Positions 1-6,170 of a stretch of 6,879 nt of DNA are shown here, in pieces; position 1 is the stretch's first letter, and every line of letters begins with the position of its first letter. A program made the position numbers and the translations under genes. The DNA comes from Acidobacteriaceae bacterium (GTDB taxonomy: Bacteria > Acidobacteriota > Terriglobia > Terriglobales > SbA1), in assembly GCA_003156615.1 (NCBI GenBank), contig PMHI01000399.1, positions 1 to 6,879 on the forward strand. The letters are read 5' to 3'. A model generated the notes under the pieces. It searched no databases, was not told the origin of the DNA, and saw nothing but the letters and a program-made list of their open reading frames with translations.

Positions 1-1001
1 GTTCCCGGAACCGGAATGCAGCCCGGAAGCTTTTCGCCCAGAGCTTCCAGCACAAACTCTCCCAGCGCCGAAATAAACCTTGGAGAATCATTCAGGCCCG
101 CGCTCATCTCGAACTGCGCCATGCCCAGCCGCCGCGCCTCTTCCCGCATTTCGTGATCGATCTCGCCCAGCGTCTCCACGTGATCGGAAACAAACGCCAC
201 CGGCACGATGCATACTTCCCGCGTCTTCTCGGCCGCCAGAACCTGCAGCGTCCGGTGCAGGGAAGGCTGCAGCCATTTGCTCGCTCCAACTTTGCTCTGG
301 TAGCAGAGCCGGTGACGATTGGGCCATCCCCCGCTCTCCATCAGAAGGCGCACCGTTTCCTCGATCTGCCGCTGATAGGGATCACCCTTCGCAATCACCG
401 ACATCGGAACGCTGTGTGCGCTGAAAACAATCTCGGCTCGGGCAGGTACCGGAAATCGCGCCAGCGCCTCTTCAATCTTTTCCACCACCGCCTCTAAATA
501 CATCGGATGCTGATAGAAGGGGCCTACGTTGTGCACGGGAAGGTTGCCGCGGAACCGCCGCCGCCACTCGTTCAGACTCGATCCCGTGGTGGTTGAGGAA
601 TAGTGCGGATACAGGGGCAGCAGAACAATCTCGTCGCATAGCGCGGCCTTCAACTCCGCGATGGCTTCGCTGGTGAACGGATGCCAATAGCGCATCGCCA
701 CAAAGCAGCGCGCCTCGAGACCACGATTCGTCAGCTCCGCTTCGAGCGCCTTTGCCTGCCGCTCGGTGAAGCGCCGAATGGGCGAACCTCCGCCAATGGT
801 CGCGTAATGATGCCGCACCTTACGGGCGCGCGTGGTCGAAATCATTTTAGCCAGAGCTTTGCGCCCGATGCGGGCAAAAGGAAAGTCAATGATATCGGGG
901 TCGCAGAAGAGGTTATAAAGGAAAGGTTCTATCGCAGCCAGCGTGTCCGGCCCGCCTAGCTGAAACAGGACTACCCCCACACGGCGCGTTGTCTTCGCCA
1001 T
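1..1001 (-). CDS. hemH: Ferrochelatase, 3' end cut by window edge
   Basis: Ferrochelatase inserts Fe2+ into a porphyrin at the end of haem synthesis. The frame opens at an ATG (1001-999) and stays open for 333 residues to the left edge, so probably only the last few residues and the stop are missing. Recognisable landmarks are the N-terminal LFQLGGPDT (12-20), LYPHYSSTTTGS (130-141), FSAHSVP (193-199) with the catalytic His196, GDPY (206-209), QSKVG (235-239), and VSDHVETL (271-278), whose Glu276 matches the conserved active-site acid. The FSAHSVPMSV and QSKVG segments resemble the mitochondrial/Bacillus branch more than the E. coli YHGIP form. Whether the substrate is protoporphyrin or coproporphyrin cannot be told from this. 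The start is supported by a GGGGA ribosome-binding site about 10 bases upstream and a promoter-like sequence close behind. Confidence 0.95.
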   Translation of the reverse strand, partial: MAKTTRRVGVVLFQLGGPDTLAAIEPFLYNLFCDPDIIDFPFARIGRKALAKMISTTRARKVRHHYATIGGGSPIRRFTERQAKALEAELTNRGLEARCFVAMRYWHPFTSEAIAELKAALCDEIVLLPLYPHYSSTTTGSSLNEWRRRFRGNLPVHNVGPFYQHPMYLEAVVEKIEEALARFPVPARAEIVFSAHSVPMSVIAKGDPYQRQIEETVRLLMESGGWPNRHRLCYQSKVGASKWLQPSLHRTLQVLAAEKTREVCIVPVAFVSDHVETLGEIDHEMREEARRLGMAQFEMSAGLNDSPRFISALGEFVLEALGEKLPGCIPVPG

Positions 1002-1026
1002 CCCCTCAGATTCCCCAGAACCGCCG

Positions 1027-1055
1027 AATTTACTCCCATCTGCGCCGAGAGTCAA
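1027..1055 (-). promoter_or_regulatory. Sigma70-like promoter of hemH
   Basis: Read on the minus strand, a TTGACT -35 box (1055-1050) is followed after exactly 17 bases by a TAAATT -10 box (1032-1027). The predicted start of transcription near 1020 gives a leader of about 19 bases containing GGGGA before the hemH ATG at 1001. This suggests hemH is transcribed independently of the isocitrate dehydrogenase gene upstream. This is a pattern match only. Confidence 0.5.
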
Positions 1056-1120
1056 TGGCGGAAATGAATTAAGGAGGCTGGATCGCGAAAGGCCACCGCC
1101 CTGTTTGATCACGCCTCTTC

Positions 1121-1195
1121 GGCCTTCATAACATCGGCCTTCATAACATCGGCCTTCATGACATCGGCCTTCATGACACCGGCCTTAAAGACATA
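1121..1195. repeat. 15-bp tandem repeat, five units
   Basis: Five consecutive 15-base units on the plus strand: ggccttcataacatc (1121-1135 and 1136-1150, identical), ggccttcatgacatc (1151-1165), ggccttcatgacacc (1166-1180) and a diverged ggccttaaagacata (1181-1195). Units decay in order from left to right. The array lies 35 bases past the stop of the isocitrate dehydrogenase gene and about 65 bases upstream of the hemH -35 box. The unit length is a multiple of three, and the minus strand is open across it: an ATG at 1174 gives a 21-residue frame of repeated MKADV units ending in EEA and a TGA at 1111-1109. No ribosome-binding site is evident before that ATG, so I annotate a minisatellite rather than a gene. 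The rest of the 1002-1230 gap holds the hemH promoter and no recognised feature. Confidence 0.9.
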
Positions 1196-1230
1196 AGACA
1201 AGCAAGCTTCAGAGCATGAGATACAACGGT

Positions 1231-2262
1231 TCAGGGAGTGGCTGCCGGCGCGGCCTTCGCCCGTTCCATTTCTTCGATCACCGCGTCTGCAAACTCCGAG
1301 GTGCCCGCCAGGCCGCCAATATCCTTCGTCAGCTTTTTGGGATGGCGGTAAACCTTTTCCAAAGCATTACGAATCTGCTTGGACGCATCGAACTCGCCCA
1401 GATGCCGCAGCATCAGCAGCGCAGACCGCAGCAGCGCCGTTGGGTTTGCCACATTCTTGCCGGCGATGTCGGGGGCCGATCCGTGCACGGCCTCGAAAAT
1501 CGCGCAGTGGTCGCCAAGATTTGCACTGGGCACGAATCCTAGACCGCCTACAAACGCGGCGCACAAGTCGGAAATAATATCGCCATAAAGGTTCTCCATC
1601 ACCAGCATGTCGTACTGATATGGATTCATCACCAGCTGCATGCAGGTGTTGTCCACGATATGCTCGCCGTAAGTGATCTCGGGATATTCCTTGGCCACGC
1701 CGCGGCAGCAGCGCAAGAATAATCCATCCGACAGCTTCATGATATTGGCCTTGTGGACGGCGTGAATTTTCTTGCGCTGATTCTTGCGGGCGTACGCGAA
1801 AGCAAATTTCGCAATGCGGGTCGAGGCTTTCTCGGTGATGATCTTCAAGCTCTCCACCACGCCGGGCACCACCTCATGCTCCAGCCCGGAATACAGGCTC
1901 TCGGTGTTCTCGCGCACGATGATGAGATCCACATCCGGATAACGCGTGGGAATATGCGGCAAATTCCGGATCGGGCGAAAGTTCGCATACAGTTCAAATC
2001 TCTGGCGCAGCGCAACATTGATGCTGGAAAACCCACCGCCGACGGGCGTGGTCACCGGCCCCTTCAGCCCCACGTGGGTGCGCTCAATCGATTCGATTAG
2101 TTCTTTTGGAATGTATTCGCCGTACTTCTCGAAGGCATCGGACCCAACCGCAAATGACTCCCACTCAAACTTCACGCCCGTCGCTTCCAGAATGCGCACG
2201 GTCGCCCGGGTCACCTCCGGCCCGATGCCATCTCCCGGTATCAGCGTTACTTTATGACTCAT
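1231..2262 (-). CDS. NAD-dependent isocitrate dehydrogenase
   Basis: This enzyme converts isocitrate to 2-oxoglutarate and CO2 in the TCA cycle. The 343 residues match the usual length of the short, mitochondrial IDH3-like class of the isocitrate/isopropylmalate dehydrogenase superfamily. Visible motifs: IPGDGIGPE (8-16); the substrate loop SSINVALR (79-86) with Ser80, Arg86 and Arg96 spaced as Ser113, Arg119 and Arg129 of E. coli Icd; RENTE (117-121); catalytic Tyr124 and Lys171; metal-binding NLYGDIISD (224-232) with Asp228 and Asp232; and HGSAPDIAGK (260-269). The Asp265-Ile266 pair, where NADP enzymes carry Lys-Tyr, argues for NAD. LYSGLEHEVVPGVVESLK (123-140) is close to the animal IDH3 alpha pattern and argues against isopropylmalate or tartrate dehydrogenase. 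A weak TTGAG lies just upstream of the ATG. nrdR ends 75 bp upstream, so co-transcription is possible; I see no good promoter in that gap. Confidence 0.9.
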   Translation of the reverse strand: MSHKVTLIPGDGIGPEVTRATVRILEATGVKFEWESFAVGSDAFEKYGEYIPKELIESIERTHVGLKGPVTTPVGGGFSSINVALRQRFELYANFRPIRNLPHIPTRYPDVDLIIVRENTESLYSGLEHEVVPGVVESLKIITEKASTRIAKFAFAYARKNQRKKIHAVHKANIMKLSDGLFLRCCRGVAKEYPEITYGEHIVDNTCMQLVMNPYQYDMLVMENLYGDIISDLCAAFVGGLGFVPSANLGDHCAIFEAVHGSAPDIAGKNVANPTALLRSALLMLRHLGEFDASKQIRNALEKVYRHPKKLTKDIGGLAGTSEFADAVIEEMERAKAAPAATP

Positions 2263-2337
2263 GATGAACTCAACCGCCAGTGGTCCGTAATCTGTGGCCA
2301 GCCAAAATAATCAGCGCTATTCCCCTTACGCCGCCAG

Positions 2338-2829
2338 TCACTGGCCAAGCTTCTTCGCCTTAACATCTACTATTTCTTTAGCTTTCACCAAATCCCTCAA
2401 CTCATTCATGAACTCTTTCACGTCTTTGAAGTCCAGATATACGGAGGCAAAGCGCACATAGGCCACTTTGTCATAGCGCCGCAAGCGGTTCATGATGAGC
2501 TCGCCCAGTTCGCTGGTCTTGCGCTCGCGTTCCTGCGACTCGATGACGAACGACTCCGCCTCGTTCACAATCTGTTCCAGCTTGCTGATCGGCACCGGAC
2601 GCTTCTCGCATGCCCGCAGCAGCCCGTTCAGAACCTTCTGCCGATCGAATTTCTCCCGCCGGCCGTCCTTCTTGACCACCATGTAGGGGATTTCATCGAT
2701 GCGCTCGTAGGTGGTGAAGCGCTTGCCGCACTTCAGGCACTCGCGGCGGCGGCGGATCGATTCCGCCTCTTTGCTCTCCCGCGAGTCAACCACTTTGTCG
2801 TTGGCAAATCCGCAAAAAGGACATTTCAT
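2338..2829 (-). CDS. nrdR: Transcriptional repressor NrdR
   Basis: NrdR is the nucleotide-sensing repressor of ribonucleotide reductase genes. It binds paired NrdR boxes when its ATP-cone is loaded with dATP/ATP. The 163-residue product is about the family's length. It begins with the zinc ribbon MKCPFCG (Cys3, Cys6) ... [14 protein letters not shown] (Cys31, Cys34), followed by the ATP-cone from about residue 49 ([16 protein letters not shown]) to about 139, including [15 protein letters not shown]. The C-terminal tail (about 147-163) is lysine-rich. The start is fixed by the zinc ribbon at residue 3. No clear Shine-Dalgarno precedes it. The 128-bp gap upstream (2830-2957) contains a TACAAT hexamer (2898-2893) about 65 bases before the start that could be a -10 box, but no matching -35 box. 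No NrdR box pair and no ribonucleotide reductase gene was seen in the window, so its targets are elsewhere. Confidence 0.97.
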   Translation of the reverse strand: MKCPFCGFANDKVVDSRESKEAESIRRRRECLKCGKRFTTYERIDEIPYMVVKKDGRREKFDRQKVLNGLLRACEKRPVPISKLEQIVNEAESFVIESQERERKTSELGELIMNRLRRYDKVAYVRFASVYLDFKDVKEFMNELRDLVKAKEIVDVKAKKLGQ

Positions 2830-2957
2830 GGCACTGATGTTGAGCGAGAAGAACCTGTCCAGCTAAATTGAATGTTTGGGATCAATATGGAAATTGTAGC
2901 AGGCGAGGAAGGGGGCGCCGCGCATCCCGTACCTACGTAATAGATAGAAAGGCAGAC

Positions 2958-4022
2958 TCACGCCGGGGGCCTGCCGATCTCCGCCTCTTCCGCCCGATGA
3001 CTTTCCTCCGACAACTTCCGTAATGACAATCTCTCGTGATGTGCCAATGCCAAGCCCAGCGGCACGACCGCCGCAAATGTGACCAGCCAGAGCAAGATCC
3101 CGCAACTCGCCGCCAGTTCGGGAGGCACGTCGAACACGCTTGAAAGCGCCGCGATCGTTGCCATTTGCGAGCCGCCGCCCACCGCCGGTAACTGCAGCAT
3201 CGAACCCAGCATGCTCGCTCCCATCAGAATCAAGAGTTGTGACACGGGAATCTCAAGCGCCGCCACACCGTAGGAGTGCGTTACTTCCTGGTACGCCAGG
3301 GCTATGATGTACCACATTCCCACCGAAACCACGGCCAGCCAAAACATCGAGACGGGGCCGTGAATCGTATCCAGTCCCTGGCCAAACTCGCGCACCCTCT
3401 GCGCCAGCTTGTGGCCAGAACTGGCGGAGAGATGCCCAAACTTCGCTTCCACCCACTGCGCCACGGGTTCTCCACTGCGCCCGATCACGATCGCGGCCAC
3501 AGTCATCACCAGTACCAGCCCGATCAGAAAAAACCCGCCCTCGCGAAACCGCACGTAATACTCCGGATGCGGAATCGCGGGCAGCGCGCTGGGCAGAAAA
3601 ATCGCCAGCACCATCAATACGGTGAACGCGCCCACATCAAAGATGCGTTCCACCACCAATACCGCTAGCTGAGAGGAGAAGGAAAGATCCGTCCGTCGCG
3701 CGATCAAATACGGACGAATGAATTCTCCCGCGCGCCCCAGCAGCGCCAGCCCGGTGAACCCGATCAGCGTCGGTGAGACCAGTTCCATCGTCTTCACCTT
3801 GGGACGTACCGGCTTCAGCAATATCTTCCACCGCAACGCCCGCAGCACGTATCCGATGTAAATCAGCGCAATCCCATGCAACACATGAACTTTTTTGATG
3901 CTATGGGTCTGGGTCCAGAACGTACCCCAGTCAAAGCTCTGCCAGTGCCTGTACTGCAAATAGAAGAGAGCGGCCAGGATGCAGAACACCACCACACTGG
4001 CCACGATGCGCTTTTTGTCCAT
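2958..4022 (-). CDS. UPF0104 / MprF flippase-like membrane protein
   Basis: This is a 354-residue integral inner-membrane protein of the lysylphosphatidylglycerol synthase transmembrane-domain family (UPF0104, YbhN/AglD-like). About eight hydrophobic segments are visible, roughly at 6-24, 46-62, 84-100, 117-145, 163-182, 226-246, 260-280 and 302-326. Family signatures are RALRW (61-65), LLGRAGEFIRPYLIARR (94-110), VVERIFD (123-129) and PAVGGGSQMA (279-288). The C-terminal aminoacyl-transferase domain of full MprF is absent, leaving a charged tail (about 328-354), so it should not make lysyl-phosphatidylglycerol by itself. By family analogy it may move or bind a lipid-linked substrate, but the substrate is unknown. 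The ATG places the first helix right after MDKKR. No ribosome-binding site is obvious; instead a hairpin lies 10 bases upstream and a promoter-like pair 55-83 bases upstream. It is followed on the same strand by nrdR. Confidence 0.88.
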   Translation of the reverse strand: MDKKRIVASVVVFCILAALFYLQYRHWQSFDWGTFWTQTHSIKKVHVLHGIALIYIGYVLRALRWKILLKPVRPKVKTMELVSPTLIGFTGLALLGRAGEFIRPYLIARRTDLSFSSQLAVLVVERIFDVGAFTVLMVLAIFLPSALPAIPHPEYYVRFREGGFFLIGLVLVMTVAAIVIGRSGEPVAQWVEAKFGHLSASSGHKLAQRVREFGQGLDTIHGPVSMFWLAVVSVGMWYIIALAYQEVTHSYGVAALEIPVSQLLILMGASMLGSMLQLPAVGGGSQMATIAALSSVFDVPPELAASCGILLWLVTFAAVVPLGLALAHHERLSLRKLSEESHRAEEAEIGRPPA

Positions 4023-4032
4023 GAAGGGAAAA

Positions 4033-4063
4033 GCTTCGCGCCGCTACCCTCGCAACGCGAAGC
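4033..4063 (-). other. 8-bp inverted repeat in leader of UPF0104 gene
   Basis: Perfect arms GCTTCGCG and CGCGAAGC (plus-strand 4033-4040 and 4056-4063) are separated by 15 bases. In the minus-strand transcript the hairpin would sit between the predicted transcription start (about 4070) and the ATG at 4022, ending 10 bases before it. There is no U-tract, so it is not an intrinsic terminator. It could be an RNA structure affecting translation or stability, or an operator for a dimeric regulator. Confidence 0.5.
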
Positions 4064-4076
4064 GGACGGCTCTCCC

Positions 4077-4105
4077 AAGGTAAATGAGTGGGCCCGGGGG
4101 GTCAA
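4077..4105 (-). promoter_or_regulatory. Candidate sigma70 promoter of UPF0104 gene
   Basis: On the minus strand a TTGACC -35 box (4105-4100, five of six consensus bases) is followed after 17 bases by TACCTT (4082-4077), a poor -10 box. Transcription would start near 4070 and give a leader of roughly 48 bases that includes the inverted repeat. The rest of the 283-bp gap (4023-4305) shows no gene or convincing terminator that I can recognise. Confidence 0.35.
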
Positions 4106-4305
4106 ACTTAGGAGCCAACCTGAATCACTTGTATCTCATTCCACATCGACCGTTATAGATTTGGAACTCGAAGGGAAGCTCACTTATCACCCGCTCGTCG
4201 CATGGGATGCGCCATTGCAGAAAGGCTCGCTCTCGAAGACGCTCCGGTCATCATAAACGGACGAACGTTCGGTGGCCACGAGGACGGGGGTTGAAAAAAG
4301 CCGGG

Positions 4306-5142
4306 CTAGTTTTTCGCGCTGGTCTGTGCGGGATTTGCCTTCGCCTGGGTTTGCGGGATGGACTTGTGGGGCTTGGTCGCCGCCACATGAGTTCCGGTTG
4401 TTTTGCGGTCTGAACTCTTCTGAGTCACCGGCTGGGTTGCGGCCTTCGCGGCGAGTTTCTTTTTGTTGAAGTCGCGCACGATGCGGGCAACGTAGGCCTT
4501 AGTCTCGTGGTAAGGCGGCACGCCGCCATACTGCTCGACCCGCTGCGGACCGGCGTTGTAGGCGGCCAGAGCTTTGATCAGATCGAAGTCATAGCGCTCC
4601 AGCAGTTCGCGCAGATAGCGTGCGCCGCCTTCGATATTGTCGCGAGCGTCGAAGGCATTTTGCACGCCCAACGCCGACGCCGTCCCGGGCATCAACTGCA
4701 TCAGTCCCTGCGCGCCCTTCGGCGATACCGCCCGCACGTTGAAGCCACTCTCGGCGCGAATCACGCTGTTCACCAGATCCGGGTCCAGGCGGTAGGTTCC
4801 ACTCGCTGTGTTTACCACCTCATTTAGATCAAGCGGAGGCCCGCCGTTCCCCTTCGAAGGTTCGAACCCGGGTGGCGAAGCGGCCTTTTCCGGCTTTGGT
4901 TCAACCGGCACGGCTTCAAAGTGATCAATCTCCTCGGTGGGTACATCGACAAAACTCGAATCGTGCCCATCGATATACAGACGCGTGATCGTCCCAATCA
5001 CCTGCCGGCGCTCATAACGGATGGAGAATCCATTGCGCAGCACGGCCGAGTCGGCCGCCGGGCAGGGAAGAACCGTCAGCGCGAGCAGAGCGATCACTGC
5101 TGCCCACTCCCCGATCCGGATCGCCTTCTTCATGTCAGACAT
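4306..5142 (-). CDS. Secreted lytic transglycosylase (SLT domain)
   Basis: A murein lytic transglycosylase that would cleave the MurNAc-GlcNAc bond of peptidoglycan in the periplasm. The 278 residues divide into a signal peptide (basic MKKAIRIGEW, then a hydrophobic core to about 26, cleavage probably near PAA at 28-30); a small N-terminal domain (about 33-80: VLRNGFSIRYERR ... VDVPTEEIDHFE) that I cannot name; a Pro/Lys-rich linker (80-103); an SLT domain (about 105-228); and a basic Ala/Thr/Lys/Gln tail (about 229-278). The SLT domain has the catalytic Glu131 in RAESGF, GLMQLMPGTA (146-155) and AAYNAGP (193-199). VLPC at 24-27 is not a good lipobox because Pro precedes Cys. The ATG at 5142 overlaps the stop of the HAD gene by eight bases, implying coupling; an in-frame ATG at 5133 (Met4) is an equally acceptable start. 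Confidence 0.9.
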   Translation of the reverse strand: MSDMKKAIRIGEWAAVIALLALTVLPCPAADSAVLRNGFSIRYERRQVIGTITRLYIDGHDSSFVDVPTEEIDHFEAVPVEPKPEKAASPPGFEPSKGNGGPPLDLNEVVNTASGTYRLDPDLVNSVIRAESGFNVRAVSPKGAQGLMQLMPGTASALGVQNAFDARDNIEGGARYLRELLERYDFDLIKALAAYNAGPQRVEQYGGVPPYHETKAYVARIVRDFNKKKLAAKAATQPVTQKSSDRKTTGTHVAATKPHKSIPQTQAKANPAQTSAKN

Positions 5143-6028
5143 TCAACCCACTGACCACTTCTGCCACGGCGGCGGCCACGCCGCACTGATCATTGCCGAG
5201 GGTTACAGTCCAGCCGCGACCGCGCAGCTCCTCGCAGGCATTCCCCATGATAACCGGAAGGCCGGCAAACTCAAGCATTTCCACATCATTGTGGTTGTCA
5301 CCGATGGCCATGACCTGTTCGCGCCCCAAGCCCCGATGGACGGCCCATCGTTTGAGGGCATGTCCCTTGGAACAGCCCGCATTCAGCACGTCGATCATGG
5401 ACAGATTCCGGTCGGGGTATTCCGTGCGGAGAATGGTAATTCGGTTGCCCATCCCGGAGCCTTCGAGCGCCCGCAGAGCTTCACTCATACGCGCCATCGA
5501 GCCGCAGAACATGGATTGCACCGGATCGGCGGTTAGCGCCCGCTCGATGGGTACAACGAACTCGATGTACGCCATGTTCTTCTCGAGCCAACGCCGGATG
5601 CTGGCGTTCAAATCGTCCAGGTGCTCCAGCACGATTGCGCCCTTGGTTTCCTTATCAAAGGTAAGAACGGTATTGCCACGGAAAGCTTGCATGGCGGTGC
5701 AGAGTTCGCGGCAGGTTTCGCGGGGCATCAGGTCGCGATGGAAGGTTTCTCCCGAAAGCGAGCGCGTTATCGCGCCATTGGAACTGATCAGCCATAGATC
5801 GAAACCGAGCTGCTTGGCGATGGGCAAGGCGAAGGTGTGGCGACGTCCGGTCACCAGGACGATTTCAATTCCCGCAGCATGCGCCCGCTCGAGCGCGGTC
5901 AGATCGTCCTGGGAAATCTGGAATTGCGGATTGAGCAATGTGCCATCGATATCGGAGGCGATCAGGCGAATGGGGGTGGACTTCACCATTGGAGTTGCGG
6001 GATTTGTCGGCAGAGTGGTGGGTTGCAC
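5135..6028 (-). CDS. Cof-type HAD-IIB family phosphatase
   Basis: A predicted cytosolic, Mg-dependent phosphohydrolase of the HAD superfamily, subclass IIB (Cof/YidA-like), usually acting on sugar phosphates, nucleotides or cofactors. The actual substrate cannot be read from sequence. All four HAD motifs are present: SDIDGTLL (25-32; nucleophile Asp26, acid/base Asp28), VTGRR (59-63; Thr60), SKGHALKRW (220-228; Lys221) and AIGDNHNDVEML (241-252; Asp244, Asp248). The C2 cap lies between motifs II and III. The longest frame starts with GTG at 6028 after a weak GAGAA; an ATG at 5989 (residue 14, MVKSTP) removes a non-conserved Pro/Thr stretch and may be the true start. It overlaps the downstream transglycosylase gene by eight bases, so the two probably form an operon with a promoter in the 6029-6170 gap. 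Confidence 0.92.
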   Translation of the reverse strand: MQPTTLPTNPATPMVKSTPIRLIASDIDGTLLNPQFQISQDDLTALERAHAAGIEIVLVTGRRHTFALPIAKQLGFDLWLISSNGAITRSLSGETFHRDLMPRETCRELCTAMQAFRGNTVLTFDKETKGAIVLEHLDDLNASIRRWLEKNMAYIEFVVPIERALTADPVQSMFCGSMARMSEALRALEGSGMGNRITILRTEYPDRNLSMIDVLNAGCSKGHALKRWAVHRGLGREQVMAIGDNHNDVEMLEFAGLPVIMGNACEELRGRGWTVTLGNDQCGVAAAVAEVVSGLNV

Positions 6029-6052
6029 TTCTCAATTGTTACATAGCGATTT

Positions 6053-6087
6053 GCTCATAGCTTACAGCTTGGTGCTTACGGCTTAAA
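6053..6087. repeat. Degenerate heptamer repeat, five units
   Basis: Five adjacent 7-base units of form gcttNNN or gctcNNN: gctcata, gcttaca, gcttggt, gcttacg and gcttaaa. They lie between the divergent HAD and TPR genes, within the likely upstream region of the HAD gene. The constant gctt/gctc with a variable second half is clear by eye; any function is unknown. Confidence 0.55.
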
Positions 6088-6095
6088 ATCCTTAC

Positions 6096-6119
6096 CACAA
6101 AGGCACAAAGGCCACAGGG
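6096..6119. repeat. Octamer cacaaagg repeat
   Basis: Two perfect copies of cacaaagg (6096-6103, 6104-6111) are followed by a degenerate ccacaggg (6112-6119). Similar cacaaagg-type strings are, from memory, common between genes in several soil-bacterial lineages, so this may be one copy of a dispersed element. It directly follows the heptamer cluster. Confidence 0.5.
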
Positions 6120-6155
6120 TTTACGGAGTAGATCTTTTGAAATCGGGTGACGTGT

Positions 6156-6161
6156 TATATT
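6156..6161 (+). promoter_or_regulatory. Candidate -10 box of TPR gene
   Basis: TATATT matches TATAAT at five of six positions and would start transcription around 6168, only a few bases before the ATG at 6171. The ATG has no Shine-Dalgarno, so a leaderless or nearly leaderless mRNA is plausible. No -35 box lies at proper spacing: TTGAAA at 6137-6142 is only 13 bases away. Confidence 0.3.
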
Positions 6162-6170
6162 TCGCATTCC

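Noticed and set aside
1121..1195. The tandem array as a CRISPR
   Set aside because: Units are 15 bases with no spacers, so it is a simple tandem repeat.
2863..3105. An 80-codon minus-strand frame reaching into the nrdR/UPF0104 gap
   Set aside because: Most of it overlaps the UPF0104 3' end in another frame; no motif, no ribosome-binding site, Gly/Arg-rich composition.
4129..4159. TTGTAT and TTATAG on the plus strand, and TATAAC on the minus strand, as promoters
   Set aside because: The plus-strand pair has a poor -35 box and would only drive antisense into the transglycosylase; TATAAC has no partner -35 box.
3876..4256. A plus-strand frame of 126 codons over the UPF0104 start and the following gap
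   Set aside because: It begins antisense to the membrane gene, shows no recognisable domain and has no upstream signals.
4291..4320. A-tract / gccgggc / T-tract at the transglycosylase 3' end as an intrinsic terminator
   Set aside because: The stem is only about three GC pairs plus A-T pairs with a two-base bulge, too weak to call.
5193..6086. A 297-codon open frame on the plus strand, as long as the HAD gene opposite
   Set aside because: Its translation is Ser/Arg-rich with no motif, while the minus strand carries all four HAD motifs. It is an antisense shadow of GC-rich coding sequence.
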